A stretch of DNA of 64,000 nucleotides from Streptomyces anulatus (GTDB taxonomy: Bacteria > Actinomycetota > Actinomycetes > Streptomycetales > Streptomycetaceae), in contig NZ_JOEZ01000006.1 of assembly GCF_000721175.1 (NCBI RefSeq), forward strand, positions 124,001-188,000, written 5' to 3'. Position 1 is the first letter of the stretch, and each line of letters opens with the position of its first letter. The notes beneath the pieces were generated by a model. It searched no databases. It worked only from the letters and a program-made list of their open reading frames with translations, and was not told the origin of the DNA. The translations under genes were made by a program, and so were the position numbers. This document shows positions 1-10,240 of this stretch, one piece after another.

Positions 1-1336
1 TGATCGAGGCCCGCGTGGACGCGGGCGGGGTCGGCGGGCGCTGCCCGGGTACGGAAGCACTCGCCGTCGCCGCGGACTTCGGGGCGCCGGCAGGGGCCGC
101 CCCGGCCCCCTTCCCGGTCGCCGGGGCTGACCCCGTGACAGCTCCGGACTTCGCGCCCGGGGCGGGCGTCCCGGGGGGCGACGGAGGCTTGGGCGGGGCG
201 GCGGGCGAGCCGGTGGCGGCGGCCGGGGAACTCGCCGACGCCGCGGCCGCGGCCGCCGCGGCTCCCGCCGCCACGGCCGGGGTCTTCGCGTTGCGCACGG
301 AGCGCAGGGCTCCGCGCAGCCGGTCGCGGGCGCCTTCGCCGGACTCGCCCGAGCCGGTGGACTGCTTCGGCGGCTTCGGGGCCTTGGGCTGCTTCGGCGT
401 CCGCTTGACGAGGAGGTCGGCGGCGGGCCCCGACGGCAGCGCCATGATCTGGGTGGAATCCGCGGGCGCCGGCTCGGGAACGTCGGGGGTGTTGATGACG
501 TCGTTGAGCAACGCCCGCGCCCCGGCGTCATCGAGACGCTGGTCGGGGTCCCGGGCCAGCAGCCCGTAGATGACCTCGGTGAGCGGACCGGCGTTCTTCG
601 GCGGGTCGAGCGGTTCGGTCATCACGGCCGTCAGGGTGGCGATCGCCGAGCCCTTGTCGTACGGCGGGCAGCCCTCGACGCTCGCGTACAGCAGTCCGCC
701 GAGCGACCACAGGTCGGCGGGCGGGCCCGGCTTGTGACCTCGGGCCCGCTCCGGCGAGATGTACGAGGGGGCGCCGACGAGCATGCCGGTGGAGGTGACC
801 GACGGGTCGCCCTCGACCTGGGCGATGCCGAAGTCGGTGAGCACGACACGCCCGTCCTCGGCGATCAGCACGTTGGACGGCTTCACGTCGCGGTGCAGGA
901 TGCCCTCGCGGTGCGCCGAGCGCAGCACGTCGAGGATGGCGAGCCCGACTTCGGCGGCCCTCCTCGGCGTCAGCGTGCCGTCCTCGCGGATCGCCTCGGC
1001 GAGCGACTTGCCCTCGATCAGCTCCATGACGATCCACGGGCGGTCGTCCTCGTCGACCACGTCGTAGACGGTCACCGCGCTGTTGTTGCGGATCCGTGCG
1101 ATCGCCTTGGCCTCACGCAGGGTGCGCGTGATCAGCCGGCGCTTCTCGTCCTCGTCGATCGCCGAGGGGAACCGCAGTTCCTTGACCGCGACCGTGCGGC
1201 CGAGGGTCTCGTCGGCGGCGCGCCAGACCGTACCCATGCCGCCCCGGCCGAGCACCTCACCGAGCCGGTAGCGCCCCGCGAGGAGACGACCGTTCTTGTC
1301 CCGTTGGGGCTCCCGTGCCTGCTCCGCCTCCGACAT
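1..1336 (-). CDS. Serine/threonine protein kinase, Hanks type (C-terminus beyond window)
   Basis: This gene phosphorylates proteins on Ser/Thr and runs off the left edge of the window. Reading from an ATG at 1336, the protein shows the glycine loop GRGGMGTVW (about residues 30-38), the ATP-binding Lys in AVKE (about 52), the catalytic loop HRDVKPSN (about 148-155) and DFG (about 168-170). An activation-segment SPE follows. After the kinase domain (to about residue 285) comes a long Ala/Pro/Gly/Ser-rich stretch without obvious extracellular PASTA repeats in the visible part. The domain identity is certain. Substrates and the C-terminal sensor domain cannot be judged from here. Confidence 0.93.
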   Translation of the reverse strand, partial: MSEAEQAREPQRDKNGRLLAGRYRLGEVLGRGGMGTVWRAADETLGRTVAVKELRFPSAIDEDEKRRLITRTLREAKAIARIRNNSAVTVYDVVDEDDRPWIVMELIEGKSLAEAIREDGTLTPRRAAEVGLAILDVLRSAHREGILHRDVKPSNVLIAEDGRVVLTDFGIAQVEGDPSVTSTGMLVGAPSYISPERARGHKPGPPADLWSLGGLLYASVEGCPPYDKGSAIATLTAVMTEPLDPPKNAGPLTEVIYGLLARDPDQRLDDAGARALLNDVINTPDVPEPAPADSTQIMALPSGPAADLLVKRTPKQPKAPKPPKQSTGSGESGEGARDRLRGALRSVRNAKTPAVAAGAAAAAAAASASSPAAATGSPAAPPKPPSPPGTPAPGAKSGAVTGSAPATGKGAGAAPAGAPKSAATASASVPGQRPPTPPASTRASI

Positions 1337-1777
1337 GCGTCCCCTCTGCGATCAACCCGCCCTGGCAGAGCGTTCATTGTCCCTCACCCCGGGACCGGTC
1401 CTGGTGCCGGGTCCGGGGTCCGCCGCGCTGCGGCTCGAAGAGGGAAGCCCCCACAGCCTCCTACCAACCCGGCCTCCCCGTCCAGGCCGGTCCGGGCGCG
1501 CCCCGCCCCTCCCCCGGGCCGGTGGAGCCCAACTGGCCCGGGGGCGGCGGGCGGTGGCCGCCCGCTCGGAGCACACATGACGGATCGGCTGATCCGCCGG
1601 ACCCGCCTCGGAGCCTGTCGGCCGGGTGGCCTTCGATCGGAAAGCGGACGCGCTCCGGTGCGTGCGATTCCCAGGCGCCGGGATGTCCTCGTAGCGGAGC
1701 TTTCAGGGCATTTCGGCATCGCCGGAAGCGTGCGTGCCAGGGGGTGGCCGCCCGGCCAGAGGTCACCCGACAGGCTC
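1337..1777. other. Kinase-glpD intergenic region
   Basis: These 441 bases separate the kinase start from the glpD stop. The left part (1337-1610) is GC-rich with no convincing gene; it presumably holds the kinase promoter. The right part (1611-1777) is one copy of the MITE-like element described separately. Open frames here in several directions are GC-driven and have no ribosome-binding sites. Confidence 0.6.
1611..1777 (+). mobile_element. MITE-like element, copy 1 (167 bp)
   Basis: The element begins with GAGCCTGTCGG and ends with the inverse complement CCGACAGGCTC, so it has 11-bp terminal inverted repeats. The reverse complement of 20624-20786 matches it along its whole length: by hand alignment 14 mismatches in 163 aligned bases plus one 4-base gap near the left end. 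It encodes no transposase. Its right end touches the TGA stop codon of glpD. The family name is unknown to me. A non-autonomous transposable element is inferred from the terminal repeats and the dispersed second copy. Confidence 0.75.
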
Positions 1778-3484
1778 TCAGATGGGCACGATGTCGGGTG
1801 CGCCGAGCCGGGCCGCGTCAGCCGTGAGGTCGTCGGGCTGCCGCTGCGATTCGCGCTCGGCCTCCACCCGCTTCTCGTAGTGCTGGACCTCCCGGTCGAT
1901 CCGCTCCTCGTCCCAGCCGAGCACCGGCGCCATCAGCTCCGCGCAGAGCCGGGCGCTTCGGGTGCCCCGGTCGAAGGTCTCGATGGAGATCCGGGTGCGC
2001 CGGGTCAGCACGTCGTCCAGATGGCGGGCGCCCTCGTGGGAGGCCGCGTAGACGATCTCGGCGCGCAGGTAGTCGTCGGCGGCGGGCAGGGGGTCGCCCA
2101 GGGTGGGGTCGGCGAGGATCAGTTCCAGGACTTCCTCCGTCATTGAGCCGTACCGGTTGAGCAGATGCTCCACCCGGGCGACATGGAGTCCGGTCCGGGC
2201 CGCGATCCGGGCGCGCGCGTTCCACAGGGCCCTGTATCCCTCGGCCCCCAGCAGCGGGATGTCCTCGGTGACGCAGGCGGCGACCCGCTGGTCGAGCCCG
2301 TGCACCGCCTCGTCCACGGCGTCCTTGGCCATGACCCGGTACGTCGTGTACTTGCCGCCCGCCACGACGACCAGGCCGGGGGCGGGGTGGGCGACGGTGT
2401 GCTCGCGCGACAGCTTGCTGGTGGCGTCCGACTCGCCTGCCAGCAGCGGCCGCAGTCCGGCGTAGACGCCCTGGACGTCGTCCCTGGTCAGCGGGGTGTT
2501 CAGGACGGAGTTGACGCGCTGGAGGAGGTAGTCGATATCGGCGCTGGAGGCGGCCGGGTGGGCCTTGTCCAGGTCCCAGTCGGTGTCCGTGGTGCCGATG
2601 ATCCAGTGCCGGCCCCAGGGAATGACGAAGAGGACGGACTTCTCGGTGCGCAGGATGAGCCCGGTCGAGGAGTGGATGCGGTCCTTGGGGACGACCAGGT
2701 GGATGCCCTTGGAGGCCCGGACGTGGAACTGCCCGCGCTCGCCGATGAGCCCCTGGGTGTCGTCGGTCCACACGCCGGTGGCGTTGACCACCTGCTTGGC
2801 CCGGATCTCGTATTCCGTGCCGCTCTCGACGTCCCGCACGAGCGCGCCCACGACTCGCTCGCCCTCCCGGAGGAAGCCGACGACGCGGGCCTGGTTCGCC
2901 ACCTGGGCCCCGTAGGACGCGGCGGTGCGGACCAGCTCGGTGACGAAGCGGGCGTCGTCCATCTGGGCGTCGTAGTACTGGAGGGCGCCGACCAGGGCGT
3001 CCTTCCTCAGTGCGGGGGCCACCCGCAGGGCGTGCTTGCGGGAGAGATGGCGGTGGACGGGGAGGCCGCGGCCGTGGCCGGAGGAGACCGACATCGCGTC
3101 GTACAGCGCGACGCCGGAGCCGGCGTAGAGCCGCTCCCAGCCCTTGTGCTGCAGGGGGTAGAGGAAGGGCACCGGCTTCACCAGGTGCGGGGCGAGGCGC
3201 TCCAGCAGCAGCCCGCGCTCCTTGAGCGCCTCCCGGACCAGGGCGAAGTCGAGCATCTCCAGATAGCGCAGGCCGCCGTGGATCAGCTTGCTCGACCTGC
3301 TCGATGTGCCGGACGCCCAGTCGCGCGCCTCGACCAGTCCGGTCGAGAGGCCTCTGGTGGCGGCGTCCAGCACCGTGCCCGCGCCGACCACGCCCGCCCC
3401 CACGACCAGCACGTCCAGTTCGCGCTCGGCCATGGCGGCGAGCGCGACGGTGCGCTCGGCGGGTCCCAGTGTCGCTGTCCTCAC
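1778..3484 (-). CDS. glpD: Aerobic glycerol-3-phosphate dehydrogenase
   Basis: GlpD oxidises sn-glycerol 3-phosphate to dihydroxyacetone phosphate at the membrane with FAD and feeds electrons to quinones. The N-terminus has the FAD-binding motif VVGAGVVGAGTVLDAATRG, followed by the family signature SSRSSKLIHGGLRYLE. The C-terminal domain is the usual alpha-helical DAO_C type, and the 568-aa length fits the family. I chose the GTG at 3484 because GGGAGG lies 6 bases upstream; a longer frame upstream has no such site. The TGA stop is immediately followed (in the gene's direction) by the MITE-like element. No glpK or glpF lies next to it. Confidence 0.93.
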   Translation of the reverse strand: MRTATLGPAERTVALAAMAERELDVLVVGAGVVGAGTVLDAATRGLSTGLVEARDWASGTSSRSSKLIHGGLRYLEMLDFALVREALKERGLLLERLAPHLVKPVPFLYPLQHKGWERLYAGSGVALYDAMSVSSGHGRGLPVHRHLSRKHALRVAPALRKDALVGALQYYDAQMDDARFVTELVRTAASYGAQVANQARVVGFLREGERVVGALVRDVESGTEYEIRAKQVVNATGVWTDDTQGLIGERGQFHVRASKGIHLVVPKDRIHSSTGLILRTEKSVLFVIPWGRHWIIGTTDTDWDLDKAHPAASSADIDYLLQRVNSVLNTPLTRDDVQGVYAGLRPLLAGESDATSKLSREHTVAHPAPGLVVVAGGKYTTYRVMAKDAVDEAVHGLDQRVAACVTEDIPLLGAEGYRALWNARARIAARTGLHVARVEHLLNRYGSMTEEVLELILADPTLGDPLPAADDYLRAEIVYAASHEGARHLDDVLTRRTRISIETFDRGTRSARLCAELMAPVLGWDEERIDREVQHYEKRVEAERESQRQPDDLTADAARLGAPDIVPI

Positions 3485-3599
3485 TGCTGCCTCCCGGTGG
3501 ATCGGGGTGGTCGGACACGGGAGCGCCACCCGGCCGAGGGGCCGGCCGCCCGTGTCCACCCCTCGATTCTGTCCGCGCTCCCCGAGTTCGGCCACCGCC

Positions 3600-3683
3600 T
3601 GTGGACAACACCCGGGCGTCCGGAGCCACACAATGCGACATATAGGTCATATTTACGCCTAGTCTGACATTGCGCTGTCCACA
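3600..3683. promoter_or_regulatory. Two DnaA-box-like nonamers in the glpD / sugar dehydrogenase divergent region
   Basis: TGTGGACAA at 3600-3608 is the exact complement of the DnaA box TTGTCCACA. CTGTCCACA at 3675-3683 differs from that consensus at one position and points the other way. They lie about 66 bp apart between two divergent genes. Two boxes are far too few for an origin; regulation by DnaA, or chance, are the alternatives. Confidence 0.4.
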
Positions 3684-3725
3684 GCAGTTGCGATCTTCGC
3701 TCTCCGCACTTAGGGGGCTTCCTGT

Positions 3726-4988
3726 ATGCCCGCAGACCTCGCCGTCATCGGACTCGGTCACCTCGGCCTGCCCCTCGCCCAGGCCGCCGTGACTGCCGGA
3801 ATCGACACCGTCGGCTACGACCCCGACCCACGCCCCTACGCGGAGCTCAGAGCGGGCCGCAGCCCCGTCGAGGGCACGCTCACCGCGTCCGAGGTCCGCC
3901 GGATGCTCGCCGGCGGCTTCCGGCCCACCACCGACGTCGCCGAGCTGGGCCGGATCCGTACCGCCGTGATCTGCTCCCCCACCCCGCTCGGCCCCGACCG
4001 GGCGATCGACCTCACCGCGCTCGGCGACGCCGCCCGCGCGCTGGCCCCCCGGCTGCGCCCGCACACCACCGTGCTGCTGGAGTCCGCCGTGCCGCCCGGC
4101 ACCACCGAGAACTTCCTCCGCCCCCTCCTCGAAGAGGGCTCGGGGCTCGTCGCCGGACGCGACTTCCACCTCGCCTCCTCCCCCGGCCGGCTCGACCCCG
4201 GCAACCGCACCCACGTCCTGGCCAACACGCCCAAGGTGATCGGCGGCCTCACCCCCGCCTGCACCGAGTCGGCCGCCGCCTTCTACGGACGGCTCACCGA
4301 CAAGGTCGTCCGAGCCCGCGGACCGCGCGAGGCGGAGATGACGAAGGTCCTGGAGACCAACTTCCGGCACGTCAACATCGCGCTGGTCAACGAGATGGCG
4401 GTGCTCTGCCACGACCTCGGCGTCGACCTCTGGGACGTCATCCGGTGCGCCGAGACCAAGCCGTTCGGCTTCCAGCCCTTCCGCCCGGGACCCGGCGTCG
4501 GCGGGCACGGCGTCCCGGTGGACCCGGGCTGCCTGCCCTACAGCACCCGCACCCCCGGGCACCCGCTGCGGATGGTCTCGCTGGCGCAGGAGATCAACGA
4601 CCGGATGCCCAGTTACGTCATCCAGCGCTGCGCCACCCTCCTGAACGAGCACGGAAAGTCCGTCCGGGGCGCGCGCGTGCTGCTGCTCGGCGTCACCTAC
4701 AAGCCGGACAGCGCCGACCAGGAGGCCGCCCCCGCCCGGGAGATCGCCACCCGGCTGATGGACATGGGCGCCCAGATCGGCTATCACGACCCGCACGTCC
4801 TGGACTGGCGGGTGCGCGAACGCCCGGTCCCGCGCGCCGACTCGCTGTACGAGGCGGCGGCCGCCGCCGACCTGACCGTACTGCTCCAGCAGCACCGCAC
4901 CTACGACCTCCAGGGCCTCGCGGTGAAGGCCCAACTGCTCCTGGACACCCGGGGGGCCACTCCGGCGGGGGCCGCGCACCGGCTCTGA
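3726..4988 (+). CDS. UDP-glucose/GDP-mannose dehydrogenase family protein lacking the catalytic Cys
   Basis: The protein has the three-part architecture of nucleotide-sugar 6-dehydrogenases: an N-terminal Rossmann domain (IGLGHLGLPLAQAA), a central domain (ETNFRHVNIALVNEMA) and a C-terminal NDP-sugar-binding domain (VLLLGVTYKPDSAD). Family enzymes oxidise a sugar C6 hydroxyl to a carboxylate through a Cys in the motif GGHCIPVDP. Here the motif reads GGHGVPVDPGC, so that Cys is Gly; a Cys occurs seven residues later. The 420-aa length is normal. The start ATG at 3726 is preceded by AGGGGGC. No glycosyltransferase neighbours help with the substrate. Confidence 0.85.
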   Translation: MPADLAVIGLGHLGLPLAQAAVTAGIDTVGYDPDPRPYAELRAGRSPVEGTLTASEVRRMLAGGFRPTTDVAELGRIRTAVICSPTPLGPDRAIDLTALGDAARALAPRLRPHTTVLLESAVPPGTTENFLRPLLEEGSGLVAGRDFHLASSPGRLDPGNRTHVLANTPKVIGGLTPACTESAAAFYGRLTDKVVRARGPREAEMTKVLETNFRHVNIALVNEMAVLCHDLGVDLWDVIRCAETKPFGFQPFRPGPGVGGHGVPVDPGCLPYSTRTPGHPLRMVSLAQEINDRMPSYVIQRCATLLNEHGKSVRGARVLLLGVTYKPDSADQEAAPAREIATRLMDMGAQIGYHDPHVLDWRVRERPVPRADSLYEAAAAADLTVLLQQHRTYDLQGLAVKAQLLLDTRGATPAGAAHRL

Positions 4989-5134
4989 CGGACACCGGCT
5001 CCGAGAGGTGACGGACCGTCGAAAGATTGTCGGTGACCGTTCACGTAACGTCCTGCTACCCTGCGGCGTCACAGAGCGCACAGCAGTGCGTACCTCGCAC
5101 AGTCGTGTGCAGTCGTCCCAGGGGGAGCCCCACC

Positions 5135-5767
5135 GTGAGTCAGCCCGTGCAGCCGCCGAACCAGCCCCAGCAGCCGTACGGCGGTCAGCCCGTCGACGGC
5201 AACCCGTACGCCGGCCAGCCGGGCGGGCCCGCCGCGCCGACCGGCAACCCGTACGGCCAGCAGCCGCCGGCACCCACGGGCAACCCGTTCGCGGGCCAGC
5301 AGCCCGGCCAGAGCGCCCCGTTCGGCGGCGGCGCCCCCTTCGCCCCGGCGCCCCCGGCGCCCCCGGCCCGTAACAACATCCTGGTCGGCGTGCTGGTCGC
5401 CCTGGGCGCGGCCGTCGTCGCGGGGATCCTGTACGGCGTGATCGCGGGCTCCATCGAGCGCGAGGTCGGCTACGCGGCGGTCGGCGTCGGCTTCCTGGTC
5501 GGCTTCGCGGCGAGCAAGCTCGGCGGCTCCAACCCGGCGGTCATCGCGGCGTCCGCCGTCTTCTCCATCGGCGCCGTCTACCTCGGCCAGCTCGTCGGCA
5601 TCTCGATGGTGCTCTCCGACCTGGCGCAGATCCCGTTCTCCGAGGTCGTCGGCGACCACTTCGGCACGGTGACGGAGGCGTGGTCGGAAGAGGCCGACTT
5701 CATGACCTACCTCTTCCTCGCCCTCGCCGCGGCCGCCGCCGTCGGTGGTGCCAAGAAGGCCGGCTGA
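5135..5767 (+). CDS. Pro/Gly/Gln-rich membrane protein, function unknown
   Basis: The first 75 residues are low-complexity, rich in Pro, Gln, Gly and Asn-Pro-Tyr repeats (GNPYGQQPPAPTGNPF). Several hydrophobic segments follow (NILVGVLVALGAAVVAGILYGVI; YAAVGVGFLVGFAASKLGG; AVIAASAVFSIGAVYLGQLVG; and a C-terminal FLALAAAAAVGGA). This is a common streptomycete layout with a disordered cytoplasmic head and a small membrane domain. I chose the GTG at 5135 because GGGGGAG lies at 5121-5127; the longer frame upstream has no such site. A strong terminator follows. No function is recognised. Confidence 0.8.
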   Translation: MSQPVQPPNQPQQPYGGQPVDGNPYAGQPGGPAAPTGNPYGQQPPAPTGNPFAGQQPGQSAPFGGGAPFAPAPPAPPARNNILVGVLVALGAAVVAGILYGVIAGSIEREVGYAAVGVGFLVGFAASKLGGSNPAVIAASAVFSIGAVYLGQLVGISMVLSDLAQIPFSEVVGDHFGTVTEAWSEEADFMTYLFLALAAAAAVGGAKKAG

Positions 5768-5784
5768 CACCCCGTACGACCATC

Positions 5785-5837
5785 CGGAAGGGCCCGGACC
5801 GTGACGCGCGTGACGCGTGACGGTCCGGGCCCTTCCG
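5785..5837. terminator. Bidirectional terminator hairpin
   Basis: A perfect 18-bp stem (5785-5802 with 5820-5837) with a 17-base loop lies between the convergent membrane protein gene and guaB3. It has no T-run, as is usual in streptomycetes. Confidence 0.8.
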
Positions 5838-5852
5838 TGCACCTGCGAGCGG

Positions 5853-6977
5853 TCAGCGGCGGTGCTGCGAGTCCGCCACCGTCACCTCGACGCGCTGGAA
5901 CTCCTTGAGGTCGCTGTAGCCGGTGGTGGCCATCGCGCGGCGCAGGGCGCCGAAGATGTTCATCGAACCGTCCGGGGTGTGCGAAGGACCGGTGAGGACC
6001 TCCTCCGTCGTCCCGACCGAACCGAGGTCGACCAGCTTGCCGCGCGGCACGTCCTCGTGGACGGCTTCCATGCCCCAGTGACGGCCGCGGCCCGGCGCGT
6101 CCGTCGCGCGGGCCAGCGGGGAGCCCATCATCACGGCGTCCGCACCGCAGGCGATGGCCTTCGGCAGGTCGCCGGACCAGCCGACGCCGCCGTCGGCGAT
6201 GACGTGCACGTACCGGCCGCCGGACTCGTCCATGTAGTCGCGGCGGGCCCCGGCGACGTCCGCGACGGCGGTGGCCATCGGGACCTGGATGCCGAAGACG
6301 TTGCGCGTGGTGTGCGCGGCGCCGCCGCCGAAGCCGACGAGGACACCGGCCGCGCCGGTCCGCATCAGGTGCAGGGCGGCGGTGTACGTGGCGCAGCCGC
6401 CGACGATGACCGGGACGTCCAGCTCGTAGATGAACTGCTTCAGGTTCAGCGGCTCGGCCGCGCCCGACACGTGCTCGGCGGAGACCGTCGTACCGCGGAT
6501 CACGAAGATGTCGACGCCCGCGTCGACGACCGCCTTGGAGAACTGGGCGGTGCGCTGCGGGGAGAGCGCGGCGGCGGTCACGACACCGGAGTCGCGCACC
6601 TCCTTGATGCGCTGCCCGATCAGCTCCTCCTGGATGGGGGCGGAGTAGATCTCCTGGAGCCGGCGGGTCGCGGACTCGAGCGGCATCCCGGCGATCTCGT
6701 CCAGCAGCGGCTGCGGGTCGGCGTGCCGGGTCCAGATGCCTTCCAGGTTCAGCACGCCCAGGCCGCCGAGCTCGCCGATCCGGATGGCGTGCTGCGGGGA
6801 GACCACGGAGTCCATGGGAGCGGCCAGGAACGGCAGCTCGAAGCGGTAGGCGTCGATCTGCCAGGCGATCGAGACCTCCTTCGGGTCCCGGGTGCGGCGG
6901 CTCGGAACGACAGCGATGTCGTCGAATGCGTAAGCCCGGCGGCCGCGCTTGCCGCGCCCGATCTCGATCTCAGTCAC
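5853..6977 (-). CDS. guaB3: GuaB3 family IMP dehydrogenase-related protein
   Basis: This 374-aa protein belongs to the GuaB3 clade: an IMPDH-like TIM barrel without CBS domains. It follows the true guaB on the same strand. Aligning the active-site loop by eye, [14 protein letters not shown] becomes GGGAAHTTR, so the catalytic Cys position is His. That argues against ordinary IMP dehydrogenase chemistry, although the phosphate-binding stretch (IADGGVGWSGDLPKAIACGADAVMMGS) is intact. The start is the GTG at 6977 with AAGG upstream. A strong terminator separates it from guaB. Its role in purine nucleotide metabolism is inferred from family and position. Confidence 0.88.
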   Translation of the reverse strand: MTEIEIGRGKRGRRAYAFDDIAVVPSRRTRDPKEVSIAWQIDAYRFELPFLAAPMDSVVSPQHAIRIGELGGLGVLNLEGIWTRHADPQPLLDEIAGMPLESATRRLQEIYSAPIQEELIGQRIKEVRDSGVVTAAALSPQRTAQFSKAVVDAGVDIFVIRGTTVSAEHVSGAAEPLNLKQFIYELDVPVIVGGCATYTAALHLMRTGAAGVLVGFGGGAAHTTRNVFGIQVPMATAVADVAGARRDYMDESGGRYVHVIADGGVGWSGDLPKAIACGADAVMMGSPLARATDAPGRGRHWGMEAVHEDVPRGKLVDLGSVGTTEEVLTGPSHTPDGSMNIFGALRRAMATTGYSDLKEFQRVEVTVADSQHRR

Positions 6978-7035
6978 GATGTGTGGCCTTTCCCTCTACG
7001 TCTGCGCTGACCAGTATCCCCGACACGCAGGGAGG

Positions 7036-7079
7036 GCGTGTCCGGCGGATCAGGACCGGACAGGATCCGCCGGACACGC
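7036..7079. terminator. guaB terminator hairpin
   Basis: A perfect 16-bp stem (7036-7051 with 7064-7079) and 12-base loop sit between guaB and guaB3. This suggests that guaB3 also has its own promoter or depends on read-through. Confidence 0.75.
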
Positions 7080-7130
7080 ACCGGGGGCGGTACCGGGAAC
7101 TCCGGTCCGCCCCTCACCTGCGCTGATGCG

Positions 7131-8675
<1,545 letters not shown>

Positions 8676-8773
8676 CTAACGGGCTCTACGGGCGTCTCAT
8701 TCCACGATCAAGATCACTTGGCTGTTCTGTAGCTTCCTACAGCGTCGACGACGGGGACCCGCGTAGGTCTGCG

Positions 8774-9349
8774 CTACTGCTCGGCGAGTGCCCGGAGCCT
8801 GCTGAGCGCGCGGTGCTGGGCGACCCGGACCGCCCCTGGGGACATCCCGAGCATCTGGCCGGTCTCCTCCGCGGTCAGCCCGACCGCGACCCGCAGGACC
8901 AGCAGCTCGCGCTGGTTCTCCGGGAGGTTGGCGAGGAGCTTCTTGGCCCAGGCCGCATCGCTGCTGAGCAGGGCGCGCTCCTCCGGGCCGAGGGAGTCGT
9001 CGGGCCGTTCCGGCATCTCGTCGGAGGGGACCGCGGTCGACCCCGGGTGGCGCATCGCGGCGCGCTGGAGGTCGGCGACCTTGTGGCCGGCGATCGCGAA
9101 GACGAAGGCTTCGAAGGGCCGGCCGGTGTCCTTGTAGCGCGGCAGCGCCATCAGCACCGCGACGCAGACCTCCTGCGCCAGGTCCTCCACGAAGTGGCGA
9201 GCATCACCGGGGAGCCGGCTCAGCCGGGAGCGGCAATAGCGCAGGGCGAGGGGGTGTACGTGGGCCAGCAGATCATGGGTGGCCTGCGCGTCGCCGTCGA
9301 CGGCCCGGTGCACGAGGGCACCGATCACCGTGGTTTCGTCGTCGCGCAT
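8774..9349 (-). CDS. shbA: ECF-like sigma-70 factor, ShbA type
   Basis: The protein has sigma region 2 ([35 protein letters not shown], with [19 protein letters not shown]) and region 4 with a C-terminal HTH ([29 protein letters not shown]). In Streptomyces griseus the sigma factor in this position, next to guaB and bldM, is ShbA, which directs transcription of the principal sigma gene hrdB; I assign the name from position and sequence type. The start is uncertain. ATG 9349 begins the conserved part ([16 protein letters not shown]). ATG 9439 in the same frame has a better GGGAGGG site but adds a low-complexity leader. Confidence 0.85.
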   Translation of the reverse strand: MRDDETTVIGALVHRAVDGDAQATHDLLAHVHPLALRYCRSRLSRLPGDARHFVEDLAQEVCVAVLMALPRYKDTGRPFEAFVFAIAGHKVADLQRAAMRHPGSTAVPSDEMPERPDDSLGPEERALLSSDAAWAKKLLANLPENQRELLVLRVAVGLTAEETGQMLGMSPGAVRVAQHRALSRLRALAEQ

Positions 9350-9628
9350 CGGACCATGGTGCCCTGATGCCGTCCGGTCCGCTCCACCGCGTCCCGAGTT
9401 GTGCACCGAAGCGTTATGAGCGGGTGCGCCGGATGTCATGCCCTGCGCCCTCCCCTTCCGCTCGACCGAATCGTTCCCGAGGAACTCCACGACTCAAGGA
9501 TGCGTCATCGGCCGGGAAGCGTCACATGACACTGCTGAGCGGGCGCCCGGATACGGGGTGTGGAGCCGGTGGCCCGCTCCGTGACCCCGTCCGCCGGCCT
9601 GCGGACGGGGCGCGGCCCGGGCCGGTCG

Positions 9629-10240
9629 TCAGCGCACCAGGCCCCAGCGGAATCCGAGGGCCACCGCGTGGGCGCGGTCCGAGGCCCCGAGCTTCTTGAA
9701 CAGGCGCCGGGCGTGGGTCTTGACCGTGTCCTCGGAGAGGAACAGCTCACGGCCGATCTCCGCGTTGGAGCGGCCATGGCTCATGCCTTCGAGCACCTGG
9801 ATCTCCCGCGCGGTGAGCGTGGGGGCCGCCCCCATCTCGGCGGACCGCAGCCGGCGCGGGGCGAGCCGCCACGTCGGGTCGGCCAGCGCCTGGGTGACGG
9901 TGGCCCGCAGCTCGGCGCGCGAGGCGTCCTTGTGCAGATAGCCGCGGGCCCCGGCGGCGACCGCGAGTGCGACGCCGTCCAGGTCCTCGGCGACGGTCAG
10001 CATGATGATCCGGGCCCCGGGGTCGGCGGAGAGCAGCCGCCGGACCGTCTCCACACCCCCCAGACCGGGCATGCGTACGTCCATCAGAATCAGATCCGAA
10101 CGATCGGCACCCCAGCGGCGGAGGACTTCCTCGCCGTTGGCCGCCGTCGTCACGCGCTCGACGCCGGGCACGGTGGCCACCGCGCGACGGAGCGCTTCTC
10201 GGGCAAGCGGGGAGTCGTCGCAGACGAGGACGGATGTCAT
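9629..10240 (-). CDS. bldM: Developmental response regulator BldM
   Basis: BldM is an atypical response regulator required for aerial hyphae in Streptomyces; it acts as a homodimer or as a heterodimer with WhiI. The 203-aa protein has a receiver domain (VCDDSPLAREALRRAV; phospho-acceptor-like Asp in LILMDVRMP; Lys in YLHKDAS) and a C-terminal LuxR/FixJ HTH (LTAREIQVLEGMSHGRSNAEI). The length matches BldM exactly. The ATG at 10240 has GGAGGA upstream. Position between shbA and divergent whiD agrees with the known gene order. A longer frame to 10300 lacks a binding site. Confidence 0.95.
   Translation of the reverse strand: MTSVLVCDDSPLAREALRRAVATVPGVERVTTAANGEEVLRRWGADRSDLILMDVRMPGLGGVETVRRLLSADPGARIIMLTVAEDLDGVALAVAAGARGYLHKDASRAELRATVTQALADPTWRLAPRRLRSAEMGAAPTLTAREIQVLEGMSHGRSNAEIGRELFLSEDTVKTHARRLFKKLGASDRAHAVALGFRWGLVR

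Noticed and set aside
1611..1780. A similar 55-residue frame is open in both MITE-like copies
   Set aside because: It lacks a start site, codon character and homology that I recognise; both copies simply share ancestry.
734..2146. Long plus-strand frame across the kinase, the MITE-like element and glpD
   Set aside because: Composition is typical of antisense shadow; it mirrors the kinase and glpD codons.
3600..3683. DnaA boxes as part of a replication origin
   Set aside because: Only two boxes, no dnaA/dnaN genes and no box cluster; oriC of streptomycetes has many more.
1818..5273. A 1151-codon open frame opposite glpD and the sugar dehydrogenase
   Set aside because: It is Arg/Gly/Ala/Pro-rich and overlaps two well-supported genes in the third-position GC shadow pattern; no start signal.
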